A program made the position numbers and the translations under genes. 52,945 nucleotides of DNA. Source: Arthrobacter sp. GTDB taxonomy: Bacteria; Actinomycetota; Actinomycetes; Actinomycetales; Micrococcaceae. Positions 16,547-25,440 of this stretch are shown in pieces; position 1 is the stretch's first letter, and each line of letters opens with the position of its first letter. The notes under the pieces were generated by a model. It saw nothing but the letters and a program-made list of their open reading frames with translations. It had not been told where the DNA came from and searched no databases. The stretch lies in assembly GCF_031179385.1 (NCBI RefSeq), contig NZ_JAPSHV010000008.1:1-52945 (forward strand), written 5' to 3'.

Positions 16547-17887
16547 ATGAACTCCCTTCCCACCCAACAGGACTCCACGCCCGAGAGCGACCGCAGTGTC
16601 CCAGCGCAGCCGCGGGCCGCCGTCGTGATCGGAGGGAACCGCATCCCGTTCGCTCGGTCTGGCGGACAGTACGCCTATGCCTCCAATCAAGAGATGCTGA
16701 CGGCGGCGTTGGACGGCCTCGTGGCGCGCTTCGGGCTACAGGGCGAGCGCATCGGCGAGGTGGCGGCGGGTGCCGTCCTGAAGCACTCCCGTGACTTCAA
16801 CCTCACGCGCGAAGCGGTCCTGGGATCAGCGCTCGCCGCGAATACGCCCGCATACGATGTGCAGCAGGCCTGCGCCACCGGTCTCGAAACCGTGGTCGGC
16901 CTTTCCAATAAGATCAAGCTCGGGCAGCTCGAATCGGGCATCGCCGGGGGCGTTGACTCGGCATCGGACGCACCGGTGGCGGTGAGCGAGGGGCTGCGGC
17001 GCGTATTGCTCGACCTCTCGAGGGCTAAGAGCACTATCCAGAAGCTTGCAGCGTTGCGCGGACTTCGCCCCGCGGACCTGTTGCCGAATGCTCCGACAAC
17101 ATCGGAACCCCGTACCGGACTCTCGATGGGCGAGCACCAGGCAATCACCACAGCCCGCTGGAACATCAGCCGGGAGGCTCAGGATGAGCTGTCGCTGGCC
17201 AGCCACAGGAACATGGCGGCGGCCTATGACCGTGGATTTTTCGATGACCTCGTCACGCCGTTCCGCGGGGTGTCCAGGGACGCCAACCTCCGCGCTGATA
17301 CGTCTCTCGAGAAGCTTGGCTCCCTCAAGCCGGTGTTCGGGCGCACTCTCTCCGCAGATGCGACCATGACCGCCGGCAACTCAACCCCGCTGACCGACGG
17401 CGCGGCGGTCGTTCTACTGGGTTCCGAGGATTACGCCCGCCAGAACAATCTGCCGATGCTCGCCAATGTCGTTGATGCGGAGGCGGCAGCTGTTGACTTC
17501 GTAGACGGGAAGGAAGGCCTGCTGATGGCGCCGGTCTACGCCCTGCCACGCTTGCTCCAGCGGAACAACATGAGCCTGGCCGACTTCGACTTTTTCGAAA
17601 TCCACGAGGCATTCGCCAGCACCGTCCTCACCAGTCTTGCGGCCTGGGAAGATGAAGACTTTTGCCGTACACAGCTGGGGTTGCCCGGCGCCCTCGGGAG
17701 CGTCGACCGTACCAAGCTCAACGTCAACGGATCATCCCTCGCTGCCGGACATCCCTTCGCCGCGACCGGCGCCCGTATCGTTGCTTCCCTGGCCAAGACG
17801 CTGGCTGAAAAGGGGTCGGGCCGCGGTCTTATCTCTGTCTGTGCCGCCGGCGGTCAGGGCGTCGTCGCGATCCTCGAGGCGCGCTGA
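16547..17887 (+). CDS. Acetyl-CoA C-acyltransferase (thiolase, FadI-type)
   Basis: A 446-residue thiolase that cleaves 3-oxoacyl-CoA with CoA to give acetyl-CoA and a shortened acyl-CoA. The active residues are visible: nucleophilic Cys in QQACATGLETV, His in FFEIHEAFAST (the HEAFA form of FadI rather than NEAFA), His in GHPFAATGAR, and the second Cys in VCAAGGQG. ATG at 16547 follows AAGGAGC. The stop is two bases before the fabG-like start. The order thiolase-FabG4-like-MaoC matches the mycobacterial fadA2/fabG4/htdX group. Confidence 0.93.
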   Translation: MNSLPTQQDSTPESDRSVPAQPRAAVVIGGNRIPFARSGGQYAYASNQEMLTAALDGLVARFGLQGERIGEVAAGAVLKHSRDFNLTREAVLGSALAANTPAYDVQQACATGLETVVGLSNKIKLGQLESGIAGGVDSASDAPVAVSEGLRRVLLDLSRAKSTIQKLAALRGLRPADLLPNAPTTSEPRTGLSMGEHQAITTARWNISREAQDELSLASHRNMAAAYDRGFFDDLVTPFRGVSRDANLRADTSLEKLGSLKPVFGRTLSADATMTAGNSTPLTDGAAVVLLGSEDYARQNNLPMLANVVDAEAAAVDFVDGKEGLLMAPVYALPRLLQRNNMSLADFDFFEIHEAFASTVLTSLAAWEDEDFCRTQLGLPGALGSVDRTKLNVNGSSLAAGHPFAATGARIVASLAKTLAEKGSGRGLISVCAAGGQGVVAILEAR

Positions 17888-17889
17888 TC

Positions 17890-19233
17890 ATGACGGACAC
17901 GTACCTCAAGCTCGTCAATGCCAAGCCATTCAGCCAGTTTGCGAAAACGGCAGGCCTGCCACGACCCGTGCCGCTCCGGCGTCACGCTCCCGGTGCGCCG
18001 CTGGTTCCCGGTCCGGTTCTCGTACTCGGTAGGTCGCCGGGCACCCAGACCGTAGCCACCACACTGCTCGGCTGGGATCTGGATGTCCGTCGGCACCTAC
18101 GCCCCAAGGAGAAACTGGGGGCGGTGGTCGTAGTGCTCGACGATGTCGCGGATCCCGCCCAGTTGGCAGGTCTCTTCCTGGAAGTCGGCTCCGTCGTTCG
18201 CCAACTCCTGCCCGGCGGGCGCATCGTGACGATCTCCCGGCCCGCAGCAGGCAGCACCGAACCTCGGGTTGCCTCCGCACGTAACGCCGTCGAGGGTGCA
18301 TTGCGCAGTCTTGCGAAGGAGCTGCGCGCCGGTGCCACCGCTAACGGGGTCCTGCTCGACGCTGACGTGGACGTGGAAGCGCCCAGCGTCGGTGCGACAC
18401 TCGAGTTCCTCCTTTCCGGCAAAAGTGCCTACGTCGACGGACAGTTCGTCACCGTGGAAACGTCCGACGGCGCTGCGCACCATCAACGCTCCGATGCTCC
18501 GCTCGCTGGGAGAACCGCCGTCGTCACGGGCGCCGCGCGGGGAATCGGCGCTGAGATCGCCAAAGTTCTTCGCCGCGACGGAGCCCAGATCATCGCCGTG
18601 GACGTGCCGGCCGCGGGCGAACACCTTGCCCTGGTTGCGAACGAGGTGGGAGGCACGGCCCTGCAGGTCGATGTCACGGCACCCGATGCTGCAGAGCGGA
18701 TCCTCAATCACGCCGCCACCCGTTACGGCAGGCTGGACATCATGGTGCACAACGCAGGGATCACCCGCGATCGCCTGCTGGCGAATATGGACCCGGCACG
18801 GTGGAACTCCGTCATGGCGGTGAATCTTGAATCGCAACTGCGCATCAACGAGAAGCTCCTCGCCGCTGACGGGTTCAGCGCCGACGGCAGCATCGTCTGC
18901 CTCGCGTCCACCAGCGGGATTGCAGGCAACCGCGGCCAGACAAACTATGCCGCGTCGAAGGCCGGCGTGATGGGGATGGTCAGGTCCACGGCCAACTCAC
19001 TGGCCGGATCCGGGCGCACTATCAACGCCGTCGCACCGGGGTTCATCGAAACCGACATGACCGCGAAGATCCCCTTCGCCACGCGTGAAGTGGCGCGTCG
19101 TCTGAGCAGCCTCCAGCAGGGTGGGCTCCCTCTGGACGTAGCCGAAGCCGTGTCCTTCCTCGCGTCTCCGGGTGCCTCGGGAATCAGCGGCCAGGTATTG
19201 CGCGTTTGCGGTCAAAACCTGGTCGGTGCGTGA
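17890..19233 (+). CDS. fabG: 3-oxoacyl reductase, long FabG4-type SDR
   Basis: A 447-residue short-chain dehydrogenase of the high-molecular-weight FabG type. The N-terminal half (1-about 200) is a flavodoxin-like, cofactor-less domain; the C-terminal half is a full SDR with TGAARGIGAEIA, catalytic Ser in CLASTSG, and YAASK. Mycobacterial FabG4 of the same design prefers NADH and acts on 3-oxoacyl-CoA, so a role as 3-hydroxyacyl-CoA dehydrogenase in this beta-oxidation set is likely. ATG at 17890. Its TGA overlaps the ATG of the next gene (TGATG), a sign of translational coupling. Confidence 0.92.
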   Translation: MTDTYLKLVNAKPFSQFAKTAGLPRPVPLRRHAPGAPLVPGPVLVLGRSPGTQTVATTLLGWDLDVRRHLRPKEKLGAVVVVLDDVADPAQLAGLFLEVGSVVRQLLPGGRIVTISRPAAGSTEPRVASARNAVEGALRSLAKELRAGATANGVLLDADVDVEAPSVGATLEFLLSGKSAYVDGQFVTVETSDGAAHHQRSDAPLAGRTAVVTGAARGIGAEIAKVLRRDGAQIIAVDVPAAGEHLALVANEVGGTALQVDVTAPDAAERILNHAATRYGRLDIMVHNAGITRDRLLANMDPARWNSVMAVNLESQLRINEKLLAADGFSADGSIVCLASTSGIAGNRGQTNYAASKAGVMGMVRSTANSLAGSGRTINAVAPGFIETDMTAKIPFATREVARRLSSLQQGGLPLDVAEAVSFLASPGASGISGQVLRVCGQNLVGA

Positions 19234-20159
19234 TGGATCGCTTGCTTCAGGAACCGCCGCCCCTCCCCGCCCTCTACGCGAAGGCGCTGATACGTCCTGC
19301 GCAGACCGCCCTGCGGTTACGGAAGCCGTCAACCGCACTTCCCGATGTCCGTCACCGGGTGGAGAACGTCACTGCGACGCCGGAGAAGGTAGCCGCCTTT
19401 CAAGGGCTAATGGGCCGGTTCCAATCTCAATTCCTGCCATCGGGATACGTTCACACGCTCGCTTTCCCAGTCGCGGTCAGCGTGCTGGCCCGCCGCGACT
19501 TTCCTCTTCCGTTACTCGGCATGATCCATCTTCGCAACGAGGTCCGCCATCTTCATCCGATTGCCATCGATGAACGTCTCAGCGTGACGGCACGGGTGGA
19601 GAAGCTGTTGCCCCACCGCAGCGGGACGATGGCTGACGTCGTGGTCGATGTGGAAGCTGCCTCCCAACTTGTGTGGAGCGGACGGTCCACCTATCTGGCG
19701 AAAGGCGTTCAAGCCGCTGCGCCAGGAACAGACAGCAGTGACCCTGCCGTGACCGATCGCACAGCGGAGGATGTCCCCGATTATCCGACACGTGTTTGGA
19801 CATTGGACGGCGGCATTGGGCGCAGTTATGCGGCTGTGTCGGGAGATTACAACCCGATTCACCTCAGCGTTGCGTCCTCGCGGATGCTCGGGATGAAGCG
19901 ACCTATCGCGCACGGGATGTATCTTGCGTCGCGCATGGTCGCCGAGATCGGACCGGACGAGTCATCGCCGTTCCAGTGGACGATCGACTTCCGGGCGCCC
20001 GTCACGTTGCCGTCCAGGGTGCTGCTCTCGGCACAGGTGGAGAGATCGTCCACTTCGGACTGGCTGGGTGCCGAGGTGACCGCGTGGGATCCGAAACGCC
20101 GTCGTACTCACTTCTCAGGGCGGCTGGAACGATTGCACCGGCAAGCCGGCGCGGAATAG
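19233..20159 (+). CDS. MaoC family enoyl-CoA hydratase (HtdX-like)
   Basis: A 308-residue double-hot-dog protein. The C-terminal half has the hydratase 2 motif: Asp in SGDYNPIHLS and His of that block, then HGMYLASRM. The N-terminal half is a degenerate hot-dog domain, as in mycobacterial HtdX. It should add or remove water at the 2,3 position of acyl-CoA with R stereochemistry. ATG at 19233 overlaps the fabG-like stop (TGATG). It is the last gene of the fatty-acid operon. Confidence 0.9.
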   Translation: MDRLLQEPPPLPALYAKALIRPAQTALRLRKPSTALPDVRHRVENVTATPEKVAAFQGLMGRFQSQFLPSGYVHTLAFPVAVSVLARRDFPLPLLGMIHLRNEVRHLHPIAIDERLSVTARVEKLLPHRSGTMADVVVDVEAASQLVWSGRSTYLAKGVQAAAPGTDSSDPAVTDRTAEDVPDYPTRVWTLDGGIGRSYAAVSGDYNPIHLSVASSRMLGMKRPIAHGMYLASRMVAEIGPDESSPFQWTIDFRAPVTLPSRVLLSAQVERSSTSDWLGAEVTAWDPKRRRTHFSGRLERLHRQAGAE

Positions 20160-20315
20160 TTGCACACCGGCTCTTCCACGTCCAGAGGGAGCGGTTGAAT
20201 CACCACCACTTTCAGGTCAGTTGGCTCCCGGACCTGTGAAGGCGGTTCCGAACAGTGGAGACTCCAGATGTCAGCTACCGCTGACTGCTCACCACTGATC
20301 GAAACGAGGAATTTC

Positions 20316-21281
20316 GTGAACTCACGAGGTTTGAAGGCAGCCGTTTTCGCAGCATCGACGCTGATGGCTTCGGCACTTCTGTCCGGCGGGGCCGCCCAGG
20401 CCGCTCCGCAGGTGCCAATGAAGGCGCCGGCAGCATCCATCTCGCACACCCAGGTCGACTCGCAGGAAGCACTCGAGGCGTACTGGACGCCGGAACGGAT
20501 GAAGAGCGCGAAGCCGGGCAACACCATCAACTCCCAGGGCTGGGGCGAGCAGGGCCGCTCGATCATGCCCAAGGCCGGCACTGAGGCGCAGGCCGCGCCC
20601 CAGCAGAAGGCAGCACCAAGCACGAGGGCAGGCAGCCCGGCTCCGGTCTCACATATCGGGAAGGTGTTCTTCACGCTCGGCGGCCAGAACTACGTCTGCT
20701 CAGCGAACTCCGTGCAGAGCACCAACCAGAGTACTGTCGCCACCGCTGGACACTGCACCTACGACATCAACGCAGGCTGGGCCAGCAAGTTTGTGTTCGT
20801 CCCGGCCTACAACAACGGCTCCGCACCCTACGGCATGTGGTCGGCCACTTCGCTGCACTCCACCACCGAGTGGGTGTCCCGGAACGACATCAGCTACGAC
20901 GGCGCCTTCGCCGTCGTAGCTCCGTTGAACGGCCGGACCCTGACCGCCGCGGTAGGAGCGTCGAAAATCGGGTTCAATCTCGCCCGGGGCCTCACCTACA
21001 CCGCCTATGGTTACCCGGCAGCCTCACCGTTCAACGGTGAGACCCTGAAGAGCTGTTACGGGACCGCATCGAGGGATCGGATCGGCGGCACCCAGTCACA
21101 GGGCATCCCGTGTGACATGACCGGCGGATCGTCCGGCGGCCCGTGGTTCATCGGATCCGGCTCGGGCGGCACCCAGAACTCCGTGAACAGCTTCGGCTAC
21201 AACATCCAGAAGAACGTGATGTATGGCCCGTACTTCGGCAGCTCAATCCAGACCGCGTACTCCACGGCGTCGAACCGCTAA
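20316..21281 (+). CDS. Secreted trypsin-like serine protease (S1)
   Basis: An exported protease of 321 residues from the GTG at 20316. The signal peptide is clear: basic start MNSRGLK, hydrophobic core, cleavage after GGAAQA. A low-complexity pro-region with Ala, Gln and Pro runs to about residue 115. The catalytic triad is visible: His in TVATAGHC, Asp in SYDGAFAVV, Ser in GGSSGGPW. Two cysteine pairs are likely. An ATG at 20268 with GGAG seven bases upstream would add 16 residues before the signal peptide; the GTG has CGAGGA five bases upstream and gives a more normal signal. It stands alone between the fatty-acid operon and kynU. The substrate is unknown. Confidence 0.9.
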   Translation: MNSRGLKAAVFAASTLMASALLSGGAAQAAPQVPMKAPAASISHTQVDSQEALEAYWTPERMKSAKPGNTINSQGWGEQGRSIMPKAGTEAQAAPQQKAAPSTRAGSPAPVSHIGKVFFTLGGQNYVCSANSVQSTNQSTVATAGHCTYDINAGWASKFVFVPAYNNGSAPYGMWSATSLHSTTEWVSRNDISYDGAFAVVAPLNGRTLTAAVGASKIGFNLARGLTYTAYGYPAASPFNGETLKSCYGTASRDRIGGTQSQGIPCDMTGGSSGGPWFIGSGSGGTQNSVNSFGYNIQKNVMYGPYFGSSIQTAYSTASNR

Positions 21282-21292
21282 CACGCACTTGC

Positions 21293-21345
21293 CACCATCG
21301 AAGGGCCGGCTTCCCCGCCGCGGGGAAACCGGCCTTTCGATGGTG
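21293..21345. terminator. Long hairpin after the serine protease gene
   Basis: Near-perfect inverted repeat with arms of about 25 bases around a CCG loop; the outer arms are CACCATCG and CGATGGTG. There is no T run, but position and stability suit a terminator of the protease gene. Confidence 0.7.
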
Positions 21346-21370
21346 TGATCTGCCCTACACCGCCCGCACT

Positions 21371-21383
21371 TACACTGATCTCA
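21371..21383 (+). promoter_or_regulatory. Putative -10 box of a leaderless kynU mRNA
   Basis: TACACT at 21371-21376 ends six bases before the ATG at 21383, with no Shine-Dalgarno in between. Confidence 0.4.
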
Positions 21384-22621
21384 TGACTCCCGACTCCCGG
21401 CTGGCGCTCGCCCGCAGTCTCGACGCCGAAGACCCGCTCGCGTCACGCCGCTCCCTGTTTGAAGGTCACGACGACGACGCTGTCGCGGCGTACCTTGACG
21501 GCAACTCGCTGGGACGGCCGCTCAAGGCGACCAGCGCCCGCCTCACGGAATTCGTACGCGATCAGTGGGGCGGGCGGCTCATCCGTGCCTGGGACGAGGA
21601 TTGGCTGCAACTTCCGCAGAGGGTGGGGGACAGGATCGGCCGGATTGCACTCGGTGCCGCTCCGGGTCAGTGCGTGGTGGCCGATTCGACCAGCGTTCTC
21701 CTCTACAAGGTCATTCGCGCGGCCTGTGCCGCCCGCCCCGACCGTACCGAAATTGTGATTGAGCGGGACAACTTCCCGACCGACCGATTCATCGTTGAGG
21801 CCATCGCCGCCGACCGCGGGCTAACGGTTCGCTGGGTGGAGGTAGCGCCTGATGCCGGTCCGACGCTGGAGGGGGTGAGCAAGGCGCTCGGCCCAGACAC
21901 CGCCGTCGTCGTGCTGAGTCATGTGGCGTACCGATCCGCGCACATAGCGGACATGGAAGCCATAACCCGCCTGACACACGACGCCGGAGCGCTCATCGTC
22001 TGGGACCTAAGCCACTCGGTGGGGTCGGTTCCGGTGCGGTTGGACGAGTGCGAAGCCGATTTTGCGGTCGGATGCAGCTATAAGTACCTGAACGGTGGGC
22101 CAGGAGCGCCTGCTTGGGCATACGTCGCAGCGCGACATCTGGCGGATCTCAGCCAGCCAATCCCCGGGTGGTTGGGAAGTGCGGATCCCTTTGGGATGGG
22201 GACGGGCTACCAGCCCGCAGACGGGATTCGCCGCATGGTCTCGGGTACACCGCCGATCCTGGGTATGCAGGCGCTGCAGGACATGCTGGACCTTCTGGAG
22301 GAAGTCGGCATAGAGGCTGTCCGTGCGAAGTCCTTGAAGCTGACTTCCTTCGCCGTCACCATCGTCGAGGACCTCATGGGGGCCGACGGGGTGCAGATTG
22401 CCTCACCCCGCGCTCCGGAGGAGCGCGGCAGCCACATCACGATTGACCATCCTGCCTTCAGCGGGATGATCTCGGAGCTCTGGCGCGACGGAATCATTCC
22501 CGACTTCCGTAATCCTCATGGCCTGCGTCTCGGGTTCTCACCCCTGTCGACGTCCTTCGAGGAGACTCTCGTTGGTATCGGATCAATTGCGGACAGACTC
22601 CGGTCGAGAGGTCTCGATTAA
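21383..22621 (+). CDS. kynU: Kynureninase
   Basis: PLP enzyme of 412 residues that cleaves kynurenine to anthranilate and alanine. Family blocks are YLDGNSLGRPL near the N-terminus, FPTDRF, WDLSHSVGSVPV, and the PLP lysine in GCSYKYLNGGPGAPA, followed by HITIDHP-type and FRNPHGLRLGFSPL blocks at the C-terminus. No tryptophan dioxygenase or other kynurenine-pathway gene is in the window, so its pathway partners must lie elsewhere if present. It is followed by tRNA-Leu. Confidence 0.95.
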   Translation: MTPDSRLALARSLDAEDPLASRRSLFEGHDDDAVAAYLDGNSLGRPLKATSARLTEFVRDQWGGRLIRAWDEDWLQLPQRVGDRIGRIALGAAPGQCVVADSTSVLLYKVIRAACAARPDRTEIVIERDNFPTDRFIVEAIAADRGLTVRWVEVAPDAGPTLEGVSKALGPDTAVVVLSHVAYRSAHIADMEAITRLTHDAGALIVWDLSHSVGSVPVRLDECEADFAVGCSYKYLNGGPGAPAWAYVAARHLADLSQPIPGWLGSADPFGMGTGYQPADGIRRMVSGTPPILGMQALQDMLDLLEEVGIEAVRAKSLKLTSFAVTIVEDLMGADGVQIASPRAPEERGSHITIDHPAFSGMISELWRDGIIPDFRNPHGLRLGFSPLSTSFEETLVGIGSIADRLRSRGLD

Positions 22622-22692
22622 AGACTTCGGGCCTGATCGTGTTAGAGTTTTTCTCGCTGCTTCGAGCGATTCACTCCTCGAAAACATCACCT

Positions 22693-22776
22693 GCGCGGGT
22701 GGCGGAATGGCAGACGCGCTAGCTTGAGGTGCTAGTCCTCTTATTGAGGGTGGGGGTTCAAGTCCCCCTCCGCGCA
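22693..22776 (+). tRNA. tRNA-Leu (anticodon GAG)
   Basis: An 84-base class II tRNA. The acceptor stem GCGCGGG pairs with TCCGCGC, the anticodon arm is GCTAGC-TTGAGGT-GCTAGT with GAG in the loop, a long variable arm (CCTCTTATTGAGG) follows, and the T arm is GGGGG-TTCAAGT-CCCCC. The CCA end is not encoded. A TAGAGT box at 22643-22648 may be its -10. Confidence 0.96.
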
Positions 22777-22780
22777 CAAC

Positions 22781-22808
22781 AAAAACCCCGGGAAACCGGG
22801 GTTTTTTT
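22781..22808 (+). terminator. Terminator after tRNA-Leu
   Basis: Hairpin with CCCCGG/CCGGGG core: 22781-22791 pairs with 22796-22806 around GAAA, followed by a run of seven T. A classical intrinsic terminator. Confidence 0.93.
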
Positions 22809-23083
22809 GTGCCCTCAACCACGCGAAGTGCGTTCTCGACCACGTGTCTCCCGCCTCGACCGCTGGACGCCGCTTCAGTTTGGGTCGGCGCTGTATCTAT
22901 TGGAGCCGACTTTTGCCAAAGGCGTGATGGAAAACCCGGGTACCCCCGAGCGAACCATTGGTACGGTGATGGGACCGTCCGCCGGGCTGGGTGTGAATCA
23001 CCTGCCGTAGGCGAGTTTCTGATCGACGGGCGCTCAGTCTTCGTTTCGCTTGTGCTCCCGTCTCCTAGCGAAGGGACCTATCC
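22809..23083. other. Intergenic region between tRNA-Leu and acdS
   Basis: I see no convincing gene, repeat or clear promoter here. The only plus-strand ATG frame (from 22928) gives 27 residues without a ribosome site. The end carries GAAGGGA, the Shine-Dalgarno of acdS. Confidence 0.6.
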
Positions 23084-24094
23084 ATGGCTATCTCGGATTT
23101 TGACCGCTACCCCCTCACCTTCGGCCCTAGTCCGGTACATCATTTGCCTCGCCTGACGGCGCACCTGGGCGGAGCGCAGATCTGGGCAAAACGGGAAGAC
23201 GTGAACAGCGGGTTGGCGTTCGGGGGGAATAAGACCCGCAAGCTTGAGTACTTCATCCCCGATGCGATCGCTCAGGGTGCAGACACCCTGGTATCTATCG
23301 GCGGGTACCAGTCCAACCACACACGCCAGGTCGCTGCAGTCGCAGCGAAGCTGGGCATGAAGGCACGTCTGGTCCAGGAAAACTGGGTGGAATGGCCCGA
23401 TCCGCTCTCGGACCGGGTGGGAAACATCCTGCTCTCCCGGATAATGGGCGCCGACGTGCGGTTGGACAGCGCCGGTTTCGACATCGGAATCAGGGACAGC
23501 TGGAAAAGTGCCATCGAAGAGGTGAGGGCCGCCGGGGGCACTCCTTACGCGATTCCGGCAGGCGGCTCGGACCATAAACTCGGCGGGCTGGGCTTCGCGA
23601 ATTGGGCGTATGAAGTAGAACAGCAGGAACGTGAGCTTGGCGTGTTCTTCGACACCATCGTTGTGTGCACAGTTACCGGCTCTACTCACGCGGGAATGAT
23701 CGCGGGGTTCGCGGGACAGCAGAGGCCGCGTCGCGTCATCGGGATTGATGCGTCTGCCACCCTGCGGAAAACGCGCGAGCAGGTCGAACGAATAGCACGG
23801 AACACGGCAGAGCTGATAGGACTGGGCCGCGAACTCCGGGATGACGAGATCACTGTAATGGAAGGATGGGCCGGCGATCTGTACGGAATACCGGTCGAGT
23901 CAACGCTGGAAGCCATCAGGTTGGGCGCCTCGCTGGAAGCGATGATCACTGACCCCGTCTACGAGGGGAAGTCGCTGGCAGGCCTGATTGATTTGGTCAA
24001 GAGCAGAGATATCCCGGCCGGCAGCAACGTCCTGTATGCCCACCTCGGCGGCCAACTCGCTCTCAACGCCTACAGCGGCTTGTTTCGCTCCTGA
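23084..24094 (+). CDS. acdS: 1-aminocyclopropane-1-carboxylate (ACC) deaminase
   Basis: PLP enzyme of 336 residues that opens the ring of ACC, the precursor of plant ethylene, to 2-oxobutyrate and ammonia. Near the start [13 protein letters not shown] and [21 protein letters not shown] are typical; Lys50 is the PLP lysine. The residues that separate true ACC deaminase from D-cysteine desulfhydrase are of the ACC type: Tyr293 and Glu294 in DPVYEGKS, and Leu321 in YAHLGG. The length matches the family (about 338). ATG at 23084 follows GAAGGGA. No acdR/Lrp-type regulator lies beside it. The trait is common in plant-associated bacteria and spreads by transfer; here it directly follows a tRNA gene, but I see no integrase. 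Confidence 0.95.
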   Translation: MAISDFDRYPLTFGPSPVHHLPRLTAHLGGAQIWAKREDVNSGLAFGGNKTRKLEYFIPDAIAQGADTLVSIGGYQSNHTRQVAAVAAKLGMKARLVQENWVEWPDPLSDRVGNILLSRIMGADVRLDSAGFDIGIRDSWKSAIEEVRAAGGTPYAIPAGGSDHKLGGLGFANWAYEVEQQERELGVFFDTIVVCTVTGSTHAGMIAGFAGQQRPRRVIGIDASATLRKTREQVERIARNTAELIGLGRELRDDEITVMEGWAGDLYGIPVESTLEAIRLGASLEAMITDPVYEGKSLAGLIDLVKSRDIPAGSNVLYAHLGGQLALNAYSGLFRS

Positions 24095-24391
24095 CTCCTT
24101 CGCCAACCCGTCCCAAGGAATCACCAAGCCTTCCAAAGCATCATTGAGCCGGGAGCAGCCGCCATGACCTGGCGAGAGTTCTCGCCGGGCGGGTTCGACG
24201 TACGCGCCTCCTGCATCGGACCCGTCCGGCTCCCCTCACAGCCGGGTGTGGGACATTTCTTCGGGTTACTGAAAGGTACTCTCAAGAAGCCCTCAAGCAA
24301 TTCTCACGTCTGTAGAAGATTGCTTGACGCCTGAAGCTTCAGCAGAGGATCCTGAAAGTCCTGTAGCAGAGCGGGACTAATTGGGGCGGAT
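24095..24391. other. Intergenic region after acdS
   Basis: No gene I can support. It holds a 56-codon ATG frame (24164-24334) with GGAG nine bases upstream but no recognisable features, and a 12-base palindrome CTGAAGCTTCAG near 24333. An unmapped promoter for the small CxxC frame is expected here. Confidence 0.5.
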
Positions 24392-24547
24392 ATGGGAACA
24401 ATCAAGTGCAAGACCTGTCCGAGCACGTGGACGGTCACAACGAGCAAGGCTGAGTCTGTCATCGCACAAAATCACACGTACCTGAACCCTGGCCATAGGA
24501 CGGTCACGTTGTGGGAGGAACATGAGGACGAGGCACGCGCTTCCTGA
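24392..24547 (+). CDS. Small CxxC protein, 51 residues, function unknown
   Basis: A short frame MGTIKCKTCPSTWTVTTS ending EHEDEARAS. It has one CxxC pair (Cys6, Cys9), as in half a zinc ribbon, and an acidic C-terminus. ATG at 24392 follows GGGGCGG. It ends just before a strong two-way terminator, which supports its being transcribed. I do not recognise the family with certainty; similar short proteins occur in Arthrobacter relatives, so I keep it as a probable gene. Confidence 0.5.
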   Translation: MGTIKCKTCPSTWTVTTSKAESVIAQNHTYLNPGHRTVTLWEEHEDEARAS

Positions 24548-24589
24548 TCGATGAGTGTGTGAAGCCACCAACCTTGCGAATCGGTCCAA

Positions 24590-24638
24590 CGAAAAAGCAC
24601 CCACCCCCTGCGGTCGGCAGGGGGTGGGTGCTTTTTCG
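24590..24638. terminator. Bidirectional terminator
   Basis: Perfect 22-bp stem (24590-24611 with 24617-24638) around a five-base loop, with five A at one end and five T at the other. It can end transcription both from the small CxxC frame on the plus strand and from the lipoprotein gene on the minus strand. Confidence 0.95.
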
Positions 24639-24653
24639 TGTCGAGGAGCAGGA

Positions 24654-25256
24654 CTACTCCGCAGCAGGCAGTTCGGCGTCCGGAGTCTCCTCGAGGTACG
24701 TCGCTTTCCATTCGCCCTCCGTGTAGACCACGGTGGCCGAGTAGATCGAGCCGGCCGCGTCGAACGGACGTGTCTCCTGCGCCTCGCCCGACTCGTCGAA
24801 CTCAGTGTAGGCACTCGGATTGACGGGGATCACAGCCTCAACTTCCACGCCCTCAGCGACCTCGTCGGCGGGGGTAGTGATGAGGATCTGCTTCACCTTG
24901 GGCTGCCCGCCAAGGATCCAACCGCCGTCGTCGTAGATGGCCTTGATCGATTCAGCATCGGCAACCGCCGCGTCAGCGCCGTCGAGGGACGCGAGCAGTG
25001 CTTCGATGTCGCCTGTCTGCAGGGCGTAGGACTTCAGTTCGAATACATGATGCAGAAATGCCTTGGCCCCATCGGCGGTTGACTCGCCCATGAGCTCATT
25101 GGTGGCAGGCTGCACGATGTTCGCTGCAGGAGCGCTTGAGCTTGCAGGGGTGGGCGCTGCCTCTGCTGGTGTGGCGGCAGATTCGGAGGACTCGCCGCAG
25201 GCGGTGAGCACAGCGAGGGCGACGACGGCGGTAGCCGCAATCTTGATGGTCTTCAT
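24654..25256 (-). CDS. Lipoprotein, DUF6318-like
   Basis: A 200-residue exported lipoprotein. It has a basic start MKTIKI, a hydrophobic core and the lipobox LTAC with Cys20 as the lipid site. A Ala/Pro/Ser linker (about 21-50) follows, then a globular domain with FLHHVFELKSYALQTGD, IYDDGGWILGG and VYTEGEWKATYLEE, which suggests an NTF2-like fold (inference) and matches the DUF6318 family of Micrococcaceae. Function unknown. The start is ATG at 25256 with GGGGAGAA upstream. It ends 16 bases before a two-way terminator. Confidence 0.88.
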   Translation of the reverse strand: MKTIKIAATAVVALAVLTACGESSESAATPAEAAPTPASSSAPAANIVQPATNELMGESTADGAKAFLHHVFELKSYALQTGDIEALLASLDGADAAVADAESIKAIYDDGGWILGGQPKVKQILITTPADEVAEGVEVEAVIPVNPSAYTEFDESGEAQETRPFDAAGSIYSATVVYTEGEWKATYLEETPDAELPAAE

Positions 25257-25440
25257 GTTCTCCCCAGGGAAGGTAATTTGTGCGCCAGAGCGGCGCCGAC
25301 GCCCAACAGACTAGCCGTAGCCTGAGGCAACAAGACGCAATTCACAGCGGAACGTGCTGCAAATCACACGATTCGGGTCCCGGCCCCGGTACTCATCGGT
25401 AGGCTGGAGTCATTCACCCACCGAACGATGGAGGTCTGTC

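Noticed and set aside
22693-24100. Genomic island or prophage inserted at tRNA-Leu
   Set aside because: No integrase and no second copy of the tRNA 3' end is visible within the window.
24164-24334. A 56-codon ATG frame after acdS
   Set aside because: No motif, a poorly placed ribosome site and no terminator; kept only as a note.
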